Shown in pieces: positions 1 to 10,965 of a stretch of DNA of 64,000 nucleotides (positions within the stretch are counted from its first letter, which is position 1; every line of letters begins with the position of its first letter). Made by a program: the position numbers and the translations under genes. The notes beneath the pieces are model-generated. The model had not been told where the DNA came from and did not search any database. It saw nothing but the letters and a program-made list of their open reading frames with translations. This stretch comes from Parelaphostrongylus tenuis (Eukaryota; Nematoda; Chromadorea; Rhabditida; Metastrongylidae): the NCBI GenBank assembly GCA_019055375.1, contig JAHQIW010000606.1:310001-374000 (forward strand), given 5' to 3'.

Positions 1-68
1 TGGACATCTTAAATCATTCACGTCTTCAATTATTAGGAAAATCGTAGTGCAATATCGAAGGAACGCAC

Positions 69-169
69 CGTATCCAGAAATTTTTCCTGACAACCGTCTC
101 GACCATGCGCAGTCTATGTTTGGCAGGTGTGTGGGTCGTCGCTGTGTCTTGGCCTACACTCATTATTCC
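69..169 (-). CDS. Possible NMNAT exon 3
   Basis: The frame has the right phase after exon 2 and contains PAKHRLRMVE followed by WI, spaced like the conserved P-A-x-HR-x2-M-x-E and W of NMNATs. It begins GIMSVG where the family has GIISPV. The acceptor (TTCGTTAAG) is poor and the usual proline is missing. It could be a divergent exon, a broken copy or chance. Donor candidate GTGCGT at 68. Confidence 0.4.
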
Positions 170-3100
170 CTTAACGAAGACGATATAACGAAAAACTCTC
201 AGTTTTGTAGCGGCAAAATTCTGTTCTATAAACTTTCGCAATGAAAAAAGAAGCTGTTTGGCCTACAAGGTCGTAGCGTGGACTTGTGATCAAATGATGG
301 CCCACAATTTTAAATTCAGCCCTTTTTTCGTTACTTCCTTTTTCTCTTTTTTCATGAAACTTCTTAATCTTAATATCCTTTTGGACATGTTTGACAAGTG
401 TTTAATTATTGGATACTCTGGATTTAGAGTTGATGGAATTCTATTCGTTGAACTGAAATTAGAAGTGTATCTGGATTATTCTTGAGCATGTTTTGCTGAT
501 ACAGCACAAAAATATGATTATATTCAACCCCTTGACAACGACGTTGAAATCTCACACGGCAAGCTACATTGTCAAATGGATGATTTCATGAAATTTAGGT
601 TCTCATCGCCAATAAGTAGTAAAATATCATGGAACACACTTTAATAAAGCTATTTGAAGTATGAACAACTTCGATGATTCCCCTGAAACTCCTCATTTTC
701 AAGGAACAAGCCAGATGAGACATGATTCATCGCCTTCGCCCAATGATTTTTCATCGCCACAGCCCTTGTAAGCGAATCTTCTTGTGTACGCGACATCTTT
801 GCTTGAGTATACGAAATTTTGATTGCAGTTCAGGTAAACACAGCTGTTCCTGCGTGTCAGCGGAGCTCTATTTTTACAAGATACGTGGGTATACTGTGAG
901 AAGATACATTATATGCAAGAATGTTGCTATGGAGTCAAATCTTAGCAGACTATTGTAGAGCTGATAATCACAAATGTTGAGCAAAGAAGTTTGCTAATAA
1001 TAGATGCTTTGAATAAAGGTTTTCAATGATTCTTTGAGTACAATTCTGCATAATGTTGGCTCAAATTTCGAAGGCATTCCCTTCATCGGATCTTGTAGAG
1101 GTTACAAATGGCTCTCAATCTGCACAGTTGACCACTGTCGATGAAGGACTCTGAAGAGAGTGAATGTCGAGGGATGAAATAGTGATAAAACGGAGTACGT
1201 CTTTGGAGAAAGTGCTCAGTACATATTTAAATTTTTCTCATGTTTGAGACCTTGCTTTGTAACGACGAATTCTCATAGTAAGGTATATGGATAATAGCTA
1301 GTTAGTACCCACAGAACGATAGAACAAGGTATGTTCCATAATTTTATCGAAATTTTCAGCTTCTGAAATGCACTAATAATTCATAAACTGGGAGTGATAA
1401 ATGAGGAGGCATCGCACGAAGTGTCCAGCACCATTTTTGATGGACTATTCCTTGTGCTGTGATTATCAGTCAGTATCATGAATTTTATCCCATGTGGAAT
1501 GGGTGCAATGCGAAAACTGAAAGATTTATGTCGCACAATTTGATTGAGAAATTATGAAAATGAAGTTGTAATTGACTAAATGACTAATTATTTATTTTCT
1601 GTGGTACAAAAGGTGGAATTTTTTTGGCAAAGGAAATAAATATGATAAAATAGATATGAATATTTGTGAAAATACGAGATTTGGAAAACTGGTGTTGCTC
1701 CTACTACACATGGCCTTGCTGAGTACTCTTCTAACACATTCTACCATTTACTGATCACAACAACCCCCTTCGATGACGACAAAGATGTATGTTCTTTGGA
1801 AACTATTCTATCAAGATTTCAGCTCCTGTTAACTAGTAATCAAAAACTATTGAAAACGCATTGCATGCAATTTGTCAATGTGCAATCATTTTTGACGATA
1901 CATACCCTTTGTTTTGTAAATGTTTTAGCATTGTTCCAACTACGAAAAGCCTTCTTGAAGTCTTGTCATTCATATTCCATTTTTTACTAACTGTTAAAAT
2001 TCGCTTTTGTGATTATAAAAATTCAAGTTGCTTACGAAATTTCAATGTTATAAAAACGTATCTCATTTGAAAAGGCCATTGTACTCGTCTACCGTTCGAA
2101 CTGCCCGTGACCCCGCTACATAGACGCTTTCCCCAAAGGGTTAAAAGCAGACCAACGCCTTTGTCCAATGGGTTTAACCTTCTGAGGATGATAAGCTACA
2201 TCGCGTATCTCGTAGCCGAGCTTACAGAATGTGACATCGTCCATGAATGACGGTTGCAGGTTTCAAAAGCATGGAGTATAGTCTATATGATATCAGGGAC
2301 TGGTGAGTTACGCATTATCAGTTGACAGCTGATCTAGGCTTCTGAAGAATTAGATAGGCAAATCGACCTAAAGAGGACTGAGTGGTATGCAAAACATTCG
2401 ACCCCAGGCAGAAGGAAGATGATATACATTTCAACCGTTCGCGGGGCGCGGGCTACTACAGCATCACCGAGGTCATTGTATTGCTACCACGCCTCTTCGA
2501 TAAATCATTTCGTACCTGTCAGCAGTTAGGCTTATGGCTCATTGAAATGTGTTTTCTATATAATGTCTTTTTTTCTCTGAGAGCTACAATAGTTTAGAAT
2601 GAGGAAAGAGCGGTAGCAAAGAGGGACTTCTGTGGTGTAGTGGTAGCACCCCCACCAGTATACGTGAAGCGGTTCAACTCCTGTTTGAAAGCGAATGTTT
2701 TGCATTCAACTTAGTACCCTTAGACATACATTTATAACATCAAAACTTTGCTAGAAAGAGTAAAATAACCAAAATTTTAAGGATGACTATTTACCAAGCA
2801 GCTCCGTAAATTGATTACCTTCAATAACTTTACAATTCTTGGAAACGTGGAAAAGAATTTCACAAAAATCCGTGCACAAATAATGAATTTTAGGTTCAAA
2901 ATTGAGGAAATGATTTGCAAAATATACTTTGGAGCATCAGAATTAGAACGCGCATTTTTGTATTACTGTAAAGAAATTCGGCATTACTGCGTTTTTCAGT
3001 TTATCAAAGTCCGTCATCGATAATTACGGAGTCAAAGACATTATAAGAGCGATCACTCACCTCAACCACTTTGCAACCCATAGTTCGCACGAGAAAATCC

Positions 3101-3727
3101 CGCGCACGCTCTGAAAAGTAAGTATTCGAGCGGAGCAAATTTTGCTATGTATCGCATGCTTCCGAGTAAACGTAATATATGCCAAAGAATCATTATTCAT
3201 GTGGTCAGTTATAGATGGGACACAGAAGGTACAACACTTTGTGTTCGCTGATAATTTCACTGAACATAGAGTGTAAAACGTTTGCCCTCGCTAACTCTTA
3301 GTGTGGGGACTGGAGCACCCACACAGGATTGGTAAAAAGACGAGAAAAGGTATTTGCACGACTGACGAGACCGCAAGCTCGAAACACTTGTATCGGTTTC
3401 TGAAAGGTCAGCCCATCTTTAACAGATCACATGACAAGCGTGGCTCAAAAATGATTCTTTGGCACATTGAAGTTTGAGCTATGGTCTTAAGAAAACACTC
3501 GAAACGAATGAAACGTAATGCGTATGAAGTACTCAAAATTATTCTTGTGTAATAAAGAGCTTCATCAAGCAATCCCTGAAACTGGTGAGCATCGTATAAT
3601 GTGTCAGGAGCAGCGATAACATACCAAACATCCTCAAATGGGCGTAGGATGGTGGATCAAACTGACCACAAGATAGCAATGCCACACGACATCCACTGAG
3701 GCTGGTGCCTGGATCAGAAACCATTTT
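69..3727 (-). CDS. Nicotinamide/nicotinate mononucleotide adenylyltransferase (NMNAT), 5' part, runs off the left edge
   Basis: The first two exons read through the NMNAT nucleotide-binding signature. Exon 1 (3727-3625) follows a strong ATTTTTCAG acceptor, has its ATG three bases in, and carries CGQFDPPSYAHLRMF, matching the family pattern G-x-F-x-P-x4-HLR. Exon 2 (3110-3061) completes it as FERARDFLVRTMGCKVVE, in phase across a GTATGT...TTTTCAG intron. A third, tentative exon (169-69) would supply the next conserved block. NMNATs join NMN or NaMN to ATP to make NAD(+) or NaAD in the last common step of NAD synthesis. The dinucleotide-binding G and H residues are visible. The acceptor just before the ATG fits either spliced-leader trans-splicing or an upstream noncoding exon. 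The remaining exons lie left of base 1, so paralogue (nuclear or other isoform) and activity cannot be judged. Confidence 0.8.
170..3060 (-). other. NMNAT intron 2 (if exon 3 is right)
   Basis: About 2.9 kb of A+T-rich sequence. Around 2.63-2.70 kb it holds a tRNA-like repeat head. Around 1.31-1.34 kb there is a short motif with ACAGAACGATAGA that recurs near 10.54 and 26.21 kb. I saw no other convincing exon. Confidence 0.4.
2628..2696 (+). repeat. tRNA-like sequence (SINE head fragment)
   Basis: Contains a box-A-like TGGTGTAGTGGTAGCA and, about 30 bp on, a box-B-like GGTTCAACTCC. The arms do not pair as in a mature tRNA, so it looks like a tRNA-derived repeat, not a tRNA gene. Confidence 0.45.
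3061..3110 (-). CDS. NMNAT exon 2
   Basis: Flanked by acceptor TACTTTTCAG and donor GTGAGT. Fifty bases join exon 1 in phase and give E-RARDFLVRTMGCKVVE, the helix and strand after HLRLFE in this family. Confidence 0.85.
3625..3727 (-). CDS. NMNAT exon 1 (start codon, G-x-F-x-P...HLR motif)
   Basis: Acceptor ATTTTTCAG lies directly before AAAATG; the CDS starts at 3724. There are 33 codons plus one base, ending at donor GTATGT. It encodes the nucleotide-binding loop with CGQFDPPSYAHLRMF. The start is chosen because the ATG follows the splice acceptor immediately and NMNATs begin the Rossmann fold within the first few dozen residues. Confidence 0.85.
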
Positions 3728-6696
3728 CTGAAAAATCTGATAGACGAGTGTGAATATTTGCAGTGAGTCAGAAGTGACTGAAAAGGTATAACGGTATATC
3801 ACTGGAAAAAATTCATCGACGTTTTCTCCAAAAATATGTGCGAATATCGCTGATGAGAGCATGACAATAATCCTGCTGCAGTCTGATTTTTGTCGCTGAA
3901 TCTCAATCTTAATCATGATATCATCATATCAGCGTGGGAATGGAATGAGAAGTGAGAGTTACTTTGCTGACAAAGAAAAAATGGCTAGTAGAAAATAATA
4001 TCTGTTTTCTACACAGATGACAAGTTCAAAGTGGTGAGTGGGTTCAGGCCATATTCTCAAGGTTATAGCTCTATTCTTTGAAACAACTTCACAGAAGCTT
4101 ATTTCAATGACAATTCAGGAAGTGTCAAAGTTTTTTCATTAGACCACAAAATTTATTTAAAAAATTCACACAACGACAACCATGTCAAAGAATCAAAACA
4201 TTCGTCAAGAAAACTAGGAAGGAAGGTAGAAGTAAAAAGTTTGGAAAAAAAAACCTAGAGCTTGACACTTTTTACTCTTGTTTTCACTTCGAATCGTTAC
4301 GAAAGCTTTATCGTTCTTTATAAGAGCGAGTTCACACAATAGAATATCCTGGTCGTAGACAAAAAATGACTCAACTATATAGAATGACTCGATACAAGGT
4401 GAAGAACTCCAGAGAGTGTGACAGTAATCGATATCAAACAAAAGTTCAAAGGCTTTATAGCAAGTTATAGCAAAGGACTTGTTTCAATATCACAACCACA
4501 TTCTGATGATTTAGCTCAGCCTAAGACGAAAATGTTTTTTGCGCACGAAGCAGCTCAACTGCTGCAGTATTCAAGATGAGCACCGAAAACGGAAGCAGGA
4601 GAAGGCGTACAAGAACTCTCAAAGAATTCAAATGGAAGTAATTTCTTGTATAAATATCTTGGTACAGTTGAATCACTGTGAACAGTGAGTTTATGGCATG
4701 CCTGTATGTCAGCAATTGTACCACAAGTGAAAGAACCACGCTGAAAATATAAGATGGCTGGACCGCTACAAATCTAGTGCCGGCCACCACAGACCACATT
4801 GTGCAACTGTTTCCTCATTGAATCGGCTACCACAATAGGATACCTGTTGTCATTCCATTTTGAAATTACAATATTCATGTGATACAAACCTGTTCAACAA
4901 TTCTGAGAGTCATAGACGGCTAGGGTTTTTGATGGATTAAAGGTTCATTTGGCGAGCCTCAAAAACCGGCAATCGACGATCGTCAGCTGAAGAACGAAAG
5001 TCGTCATCATCATTGGCGGCGACGTCGGCAGTTAGATTTACTTTGCAAGCCTAACAACCTATGTCAACATCGTGTGCAACTTCCGGTGTATCACAGCTGC
5101 CGTAACAACGTGAAAGACGAATGATTATGTGAACTAAAATGACATTTGTTGACTAAAACCACCACAACACTCTGCCTGCAGCAGTGGTGGCTCAAAAAAA
5201 AAGCCAATGATGAATGAGAAATTTATCAGGTGACGCATTTTTCTAGCACTCAAGGCATTTCAGAGCAACGACAAGTGTCTGAAGACTATACAAAAAGTGA
5301 TTTATGACAAAAATAGAGTTTAGAGGTATATTTCAATTTGTTGAAGTTACTCAACTGCCATTTTTCGCCCGTCGATCATTAAATGACCCTAGTAACTGCC
5401 AATTCAGATTTTTATTTTGTGTATCAAGCTACAGCTTGCTCTGCTCCTAATGAAGGCATAAAAAGCAGTCTGCTTTCCCTATAAGTTCGATGAATTCTAT
5501 GATTTTCATGGAAAGACTACCATTAGTTGTTTTCCGGGTTCTTATTTGCTGCTAAACTTTCGCGCACTAATATCCCGCTATTCAGGTTGGAAGATCGCAC
5601 TAATTTTCTCATTGTGTGGTGCGCTTTGACATCAATGGATACTCTTCGGCCGCGATGAAATCGCTACAAGCCCATTTCAATAAATCTCTCACTCATTAGC
5701 GAAAGAAATTGTTCAGTTTATAGCCTTATGCTTAAAATATTTCACTCAAATATCAATACAGCCCACCATTTGATTTGTCAGTAGGAATGATTCACTGCTT
5801 GTGCAATTATTGCTCTCCCGTGATCAACAAACTGCAATTGAGGGCAGTATAATAGGACGAATCTCAATGGTAGAATTAGTGTCAAAATCAAAGCATACTA
5901 ATAGCTCTCTATTCTACCGGAATTTGAGACCTTAAAATTTATCATAATCTGATAGCATATTCAAAGCCTTTCTGAGGTCCGATATGGTTTGATATGGCAC
6001 TTATAGTGCTAGACGTACGTTCTGGCTTTTATGTCAAGCCTTCTCAGTATCACATGCCTTTCGGTTCAACCGAACACCCCCAAGTACAAGGATATCGACG
6101 CCGAAAATGTTACACTGCACTTCAGATGAAAAGATCACCTGACAACCAAATCACAGCTGTTAAAAACACAGCATAAGTGACCAAATAATATAAGTGATAT
6201 GTACTAATTGTAAAATAGTTCCATTTTGCCTCTCATTCACTTTGTACTGCTTACATCAATTGCATTTCTAATTTCTACTTCTTCGACTTTTTCCTGGCCG
6301 ATCAAAGCGCAGAATGTAATTGTAGGTCCAGTTATCATTTTTTCACTTTGCTGCCATCTTCTCGGAGACTTTCTTGAATCTGCCTTATGAATTGTGCTTG
6401 CGCCCTTAATTTGTTAGCGAAATCATGTGACACACTCTACCACAGACTAAAGCAGCTCTATTACATTATCGAGATACAAACTAAGTTTACCAATGAAGTC
6501 TTCAATGTTGACGAAAGGAAATATCACCAAAAGAACTCTGACAATCGATTTTTATTTCCAGTTGGCTTTAATCAAAATTATTAAAAAGATCAAAGCAAGA
6601 AACAAAGTAGAAATCATGAAATGACTTCACCAACCTCAGCTACAATTTTGCACCCACATTGTGAATCCGATTTGAATAATACGATTATGATAGGAA

Positions 6697-6772
6697 AAGC
6701 AGTGTTAGCACAGTGGTTAGACGCATTCTGCAATACACACGGATTTGATTGCTGGTTCCTACGCCAAGTGTT
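6697..6772 (+). repeat. tRNA-like sequence (SINE head fragment)
   Basis: Box-A-like TTAGCACAGTGGTTAGACGC is followed about 35 bp later by a box-B-like GCTGGTTCCTACGCC. Degenerate; probably SINE-derived. Confidence 0.35.
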
Positions 6773-7016
6773 TGCTTGAGGCCAAATCTGCGTCAAATAC
6801 CTTGCGGCATGTGCATTGGCCAAAGACCATTAGCTCGCGCATGCGATTTCAATATATTTTCCCTGCTGCACTGCAGAGAAACAGTCTTTTCAAGAAATAA
6901 GCCTAGCGTTGTAATCACTGGAGCTTACGTTATCGAATGATTACAAATAATCTTAGAAAAGAGATCTGTTCGGCTAGAAATATGCGCATTTTGAACATAA
7001 TTTTATTTTGGATTTT

Positions 7017-7130
7017 ACAAAGTTATGAAAAGGTCTTATCAAGAACCGGCCCGTGTTGCTCTAACCAAAAATTCAAGCTTTTGGATGATTACTAGCACTC
7101 CTATGAAATGTTCTTGTCCAGCAAATGAGA
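7017..7130 (+). repeat. Dispersed repeat, copy A
   Basis: Shares the block AAGCTTTTGGATGATTACTA, then an ACTCCTATGA...TTCTTG block, with 32030-32145 in the same orientation. Weaker relatives lie in the 10.6-10.96 kb tandem array. Element class not recognised. Confidence 0.55.
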
Positions 7131-9619
7131 TCCTATATTACTTTGTCCAATAATCGACAAGAACCCGGCCCACATCGAAAATCTACACATATGCGTCTGA
7201 GCAATTAACTATATGTAATGCGAATTTATATGTCCTCAGCACACCACTGACAACGTATAGGTCAAACCACAGCACCGGCCATCATCTAATGGAAACAATG
7301 ATCGCTTCCAGATTTTTATCCGGACCTGAAGACCGTGTTAGGTAGCTTAACATCTAGTCGTAGTAAATTACTGAGTGAGGGGAAACGTTAATTCATACTA
7401 TACTGAGTTATACATGTAATTGGTAAAACTGTGTAATTTTTCCATATAGGTACACTTCCTTGAGGAGAAAAGATTAGAGGAATGAAAAATTTGATGCAGC
7501 CGATCAGAAAGCAAGGTGTTAAATTAGTTTCCCCCATCCGTTTAACGCTTTTTTGTAGATCACCTGAGAATCTCCTAACTCTGTTATCTCCAAAATTATA
7601 TCGAGAATCGATTCATGAGAAAGATGAGCTCCTTAATCAGCAACTGAAACGGCACCACGACATGTTCGCAATTCTATGTGGGAAGTGAATGCGAGGAAAC
7701 GAATCAAGGACCAGAAGTGCTAGAAATGGCACATTAGATGTGAAAAGGGGTCATGCATGGGAAAAAATTTACAAAAATTTGAGCAGACCAAAGATGTGGG
7801 ACGAGTATCGCAAGTGAAGAGTAACATCTCCATATATAGCAAGATTTTATTCAGGAAGACTGCTTTGACAGTTGGGTGTTTTTCAGCGCAAAAAAAAATT
7901 AAGAAGAAAATTCAAATTTTGCAGTCAAAAAATGTACTGTGTATTGGTCATAATAAATGGAGTCACAGAGGAACACAAAAATTTTCAGAGGCATATCGAT
8001 CTATGAATTTTGATGAAAAAGAGTATGCAGTAAAGTTAGCCATTTAGAGTGCACGACTGAAAGTCAAAAAAATATCAAGAAAAAGACAACCTGGCAAGTA
8101 ACTTGCATAGCAGAAATATGAAAGCTTCTGAGCTTTGCATTTATCTGCAAAGATATACGAAGCAAGTTTTGAAGCTTCGAAGACAAAAGAAACTATGAAG
8201 AAATGGGAAGGAACAGAAGTGACATGTAGTAGATAACATTTTTCGAGAAGCAGTCGGTAGAAGTGGCAATGGAGATTGCAGAGTTAACAAAAAAAAGACA
8301 GTTTTTTTTTTTACTTGCGACACAATTCATGAGCAACACAATCCGTCTTAGCTCTACTCGTATCACCGCTTTCAACATTTAGCAGACAACCAAGGAAGAA
8401 ATATTAAGAACTCATTTTATCAGAAATAGACAGAAAACGAGTGGAAAGAAAGCGCACAAAGAAGCTGCTTTTGGCAGCTTGTAGTGTGGAGATATATCAT
8501 AAATATGAGTGAAAAACGGCACTGCGATTTGGATGACTGAAGAGAATGCCAATAATGTATCTATGTCTTGCAGAAAATGGTCAACAAAGTGCACGCGTAT
8601 TAACCACATAAAGACTTATGTACTTCTACTGTCTTGAGACTACATGGAGGACAATGTTTAGTTGTTGGAATGAAAGTGAATACGTGAATTTCGCACCTTA
8701 AGCACAAACTCGAGCGACACAAATACTCATTCATTTACAGCTTTTCATGTTTTCTACATTGTATTTTAAGTATTTCAATTTGTCAAGTGATTCTTATGCC
8801 ATGTTTAGAAGCGGGCACGATTCAAAAGCTTTGGAGTTTGAGAAAAACATATTTCCTTCGAGTCTTAGATTTTGAAGAGGATTCGTGGAAATCAATCATA
8901 CAGGAATACGATGACTTGATTCGCTAGAACATAGTCAGCGGCAGAAGTGTTACAAAAAAGGTGACAGCTTCAGAAACTGAGAAACTCGCCCCTGGATGTT
9001 CGTATAAATAAACTAAATCTGTATCTTGGTGTAAAACATATGTCATCTAATCATATCCACTCCTTAAACGAAATTTAGTGTATTTCGAGATAAATCTTTG
9101 TCCTCCCTCTGATACTGGTTACTTTTGCTCCTTGCATAGTTATCTTCTCACTAGGAGCCTCTGACGATTGCATGCTCGTGTCATGTCAGGTTCTCCGTGA
9201 TTTCACACTAACACTTTGGCTTCCACGTGTACTATATATGAATACACCGATCAGCGGTACGCGCCGACAGAAATCAAAATGGCGCGCATATCGCATCAGC
9301 CCTTTCCTCCCTCATCATCATCATGACTGAATGAAACAATAATCAGTGATCACTTCTAGCGCAGCGAACTATTGTTTTGAAGTTACTTTTTCAATTCAAA
9401 TGGAATGATAGAAAAAGTCCTTGAGAAGCGCTGTGAACAGATCAACACAAATGTCCTTGATAAAGCCCACTTTATCACTCGGCGGCCGCGTCGAATTTTA
9501 CGCCTAAATGTCAACGTGGAAGCCAAAGGGTTGAACATAGCCGTAGATGCAAAGAATATCAGCGCAAAAAAATACGCGAAAATCATAACGGATGTTATTC
9601 GATTTTTCATTGAACTTTC

Positions 9620-9912
9620 TTGTAGAAAATGTACATGTTTACTGAAAAAGACTTTCTTGCAACGCTGTAGCACTAAAATAAAATTGCGTTTAACACACGA
9701 CTCGCGCTGTCGCGCCTTTTTTTGCGGGACACAGCCTTTTCCTAAACTGTTAGTTATCAATCGATAAGTTAAATCTCAGCAATTTCGAAGATGTTTATTT
9801 TCCAAAAAAGCTTTCCTATAGCGCTGTTACAAAGAATAAATTGAAATTATGTCTCACACACTACTTTTTGCAGGACACAGCTCATCCTTCAGGCTATTAG
9901 CAATCAGAAATG
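9620..9912 (+). repeat. Two-unit degenerate tandem repeat
   Basis: Unit 1 (about 9620-9770) and unit 2 (about 9781-9912) share, in order, a poly-A/CTTTC block, GCGCTGT or ACGCTGTAGCA-like sequence, a TTTTTTTGCGGGACACAGC or TTTTTGCAGGACACAGC block, and a TTAG...ATCA tail. Period about 155-160 bp. Open frames across it on both strands (9383-9767) are probably repeat artefacts. Confidence 0.55.
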
Positions 9913-9958
9913 ATTTTATTTGACTGCCACTTGCGGTGTTATGATGTTAGAATATACC

Positions 9959-10220
9959 CAATAGTGTAGAGTGCTGTGCAAAAACGTTTGCGTCAGCCGG
10001 GATTCAAACCAGATCTCACTCTTTCCGGGAGCGTATGCTAGCCGTTGCACCACCGAGCTCGTTTCGCACAGCATTCTTTCTACACTACAGCACCTTATGT
10101 GTCAATAACCAGCCGTTTACGGTCTGGCGTGGTAGTCGTCAACGACATTGAACACGGAAAGAGTGAAATCTGGGTTCGAATCCCGGCTGACGCAAACGTT
10201 TCTGCACAATACACTATTGA
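9959..10220. repeat. Inverted pair of tRNA-derived elements (foldback)
   Basis: Left arm 9959-10028 and right arm 10156-10220 are reverse complements with few mismatches. Each holds a box-B-like core, GGTTCGAATCCCGGCTGACG on the right arm. The loop (10029-10155) includes a box-A-like GGTGGTGCAACGGCTAGCAT on the minus strand. It reads as two tRNA-derived SINE heads inserted back to back, or one element duplicated in inverse. Confidence 0.65.
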
Positions 10221-10637
10221 GTTTATCAGTAATCATTCGCTAGCATGAATCGCGCGATTCCAACAGTGTGCTTTTCTTCTAAGAATACCCTTTTAGTGTA
10301 CTACAATGGGGAAAAATTTTGGATTTCACATATAGCGAGTATTACTTATCGGCTAGGATGTATGAGAGGCTGTAGATCAATTGGTTGCACAACGCGGTTC
10401 CTCTACCTGTTCACACGTGATGCGCGATTTTTGCTATTGAACTTAGGATTTTTTTCTTCGCATTGGAAGACTAGGTTTAGGCTCCTTAGGCTTAGTATAG
10501 AGCTTATCTAGCAATTTCAAATGAAAATGGAAATCTGAAACCCACAGAACGATAGAATATAATTTGTTCCACTAAAAGTCCTCTACGCAGAACGCAAAAA
10601 CCTCTACAAAGCGAAAGAAAACTTTTCAAAATAACGA

Positions 10638-10965
10638 AAATGAACGCGATAACGCGCGACACGTGTGGAACACAATGTTGTCTTCCTTATCATAACACTA
10701 TAAGAGGGCCTCTTTGAAAACGAGTACACTTTCTATCTCCGAGATTTGTGCTATTTAATGATTACCCATAATTTATGAAAAGAGCTCTGGTCTTCGAGAT
10801 AGACGCGACAACACGCGATATGTCTGGAACACAATTTCATTTCCACGCTACATCATTAGAAAAAGATCTTATTCGATAACGAGTACGCTTTCAAAATTTT
10901 TCAGATTTGGATTTTCGAACGGTTACTGAAAATGTGTAGGAAATACTTGTTCCGGCAAAAGAAGG
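10638..10965 (+). repeat. Degenerate tandem repeat, about 160-bp period
   Basis: Two units each contain a CGCGA-A-ACACGCGA block, GGAACACAAT, a TTATC/CATCA-type block, GAAAACGAGTAC or GATAACGAGTACGCTTTC, and a TAATGATTAC or GGTTACTG block. Some blocks resemble the dispersed repeat at 7.02 and 32.03 kb. Confidence 0.5.

Larger units (their letters stand above)
3728..9620. other. Gene-poor stretch
   Basis: Short open frames occur on both strands (for example 4521-4799 minus and 7482-8047 plus), but none has a recognisable domain or a phase-consistent exon chain. A tRNA-like repeat head lies at 6.70-6.77 kb, and a dispersed repeat at 7.02-7.13 kb has a second copy at 32.03 kb. Confidence 0.4.

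Noticed and set aside
2628..2696. Functional tRNA gene
   Set aside because: Box A and B are present but the acceptor and anticodon stems do not pair; the same holds for the other tRNA-like heads.
9383..9767. 125- and 120-codon open frames on opposite strands
   Set aside because: They overlap a degenerate tandem repeat whose second unit is not open in the same frames; no domain or splice sites.
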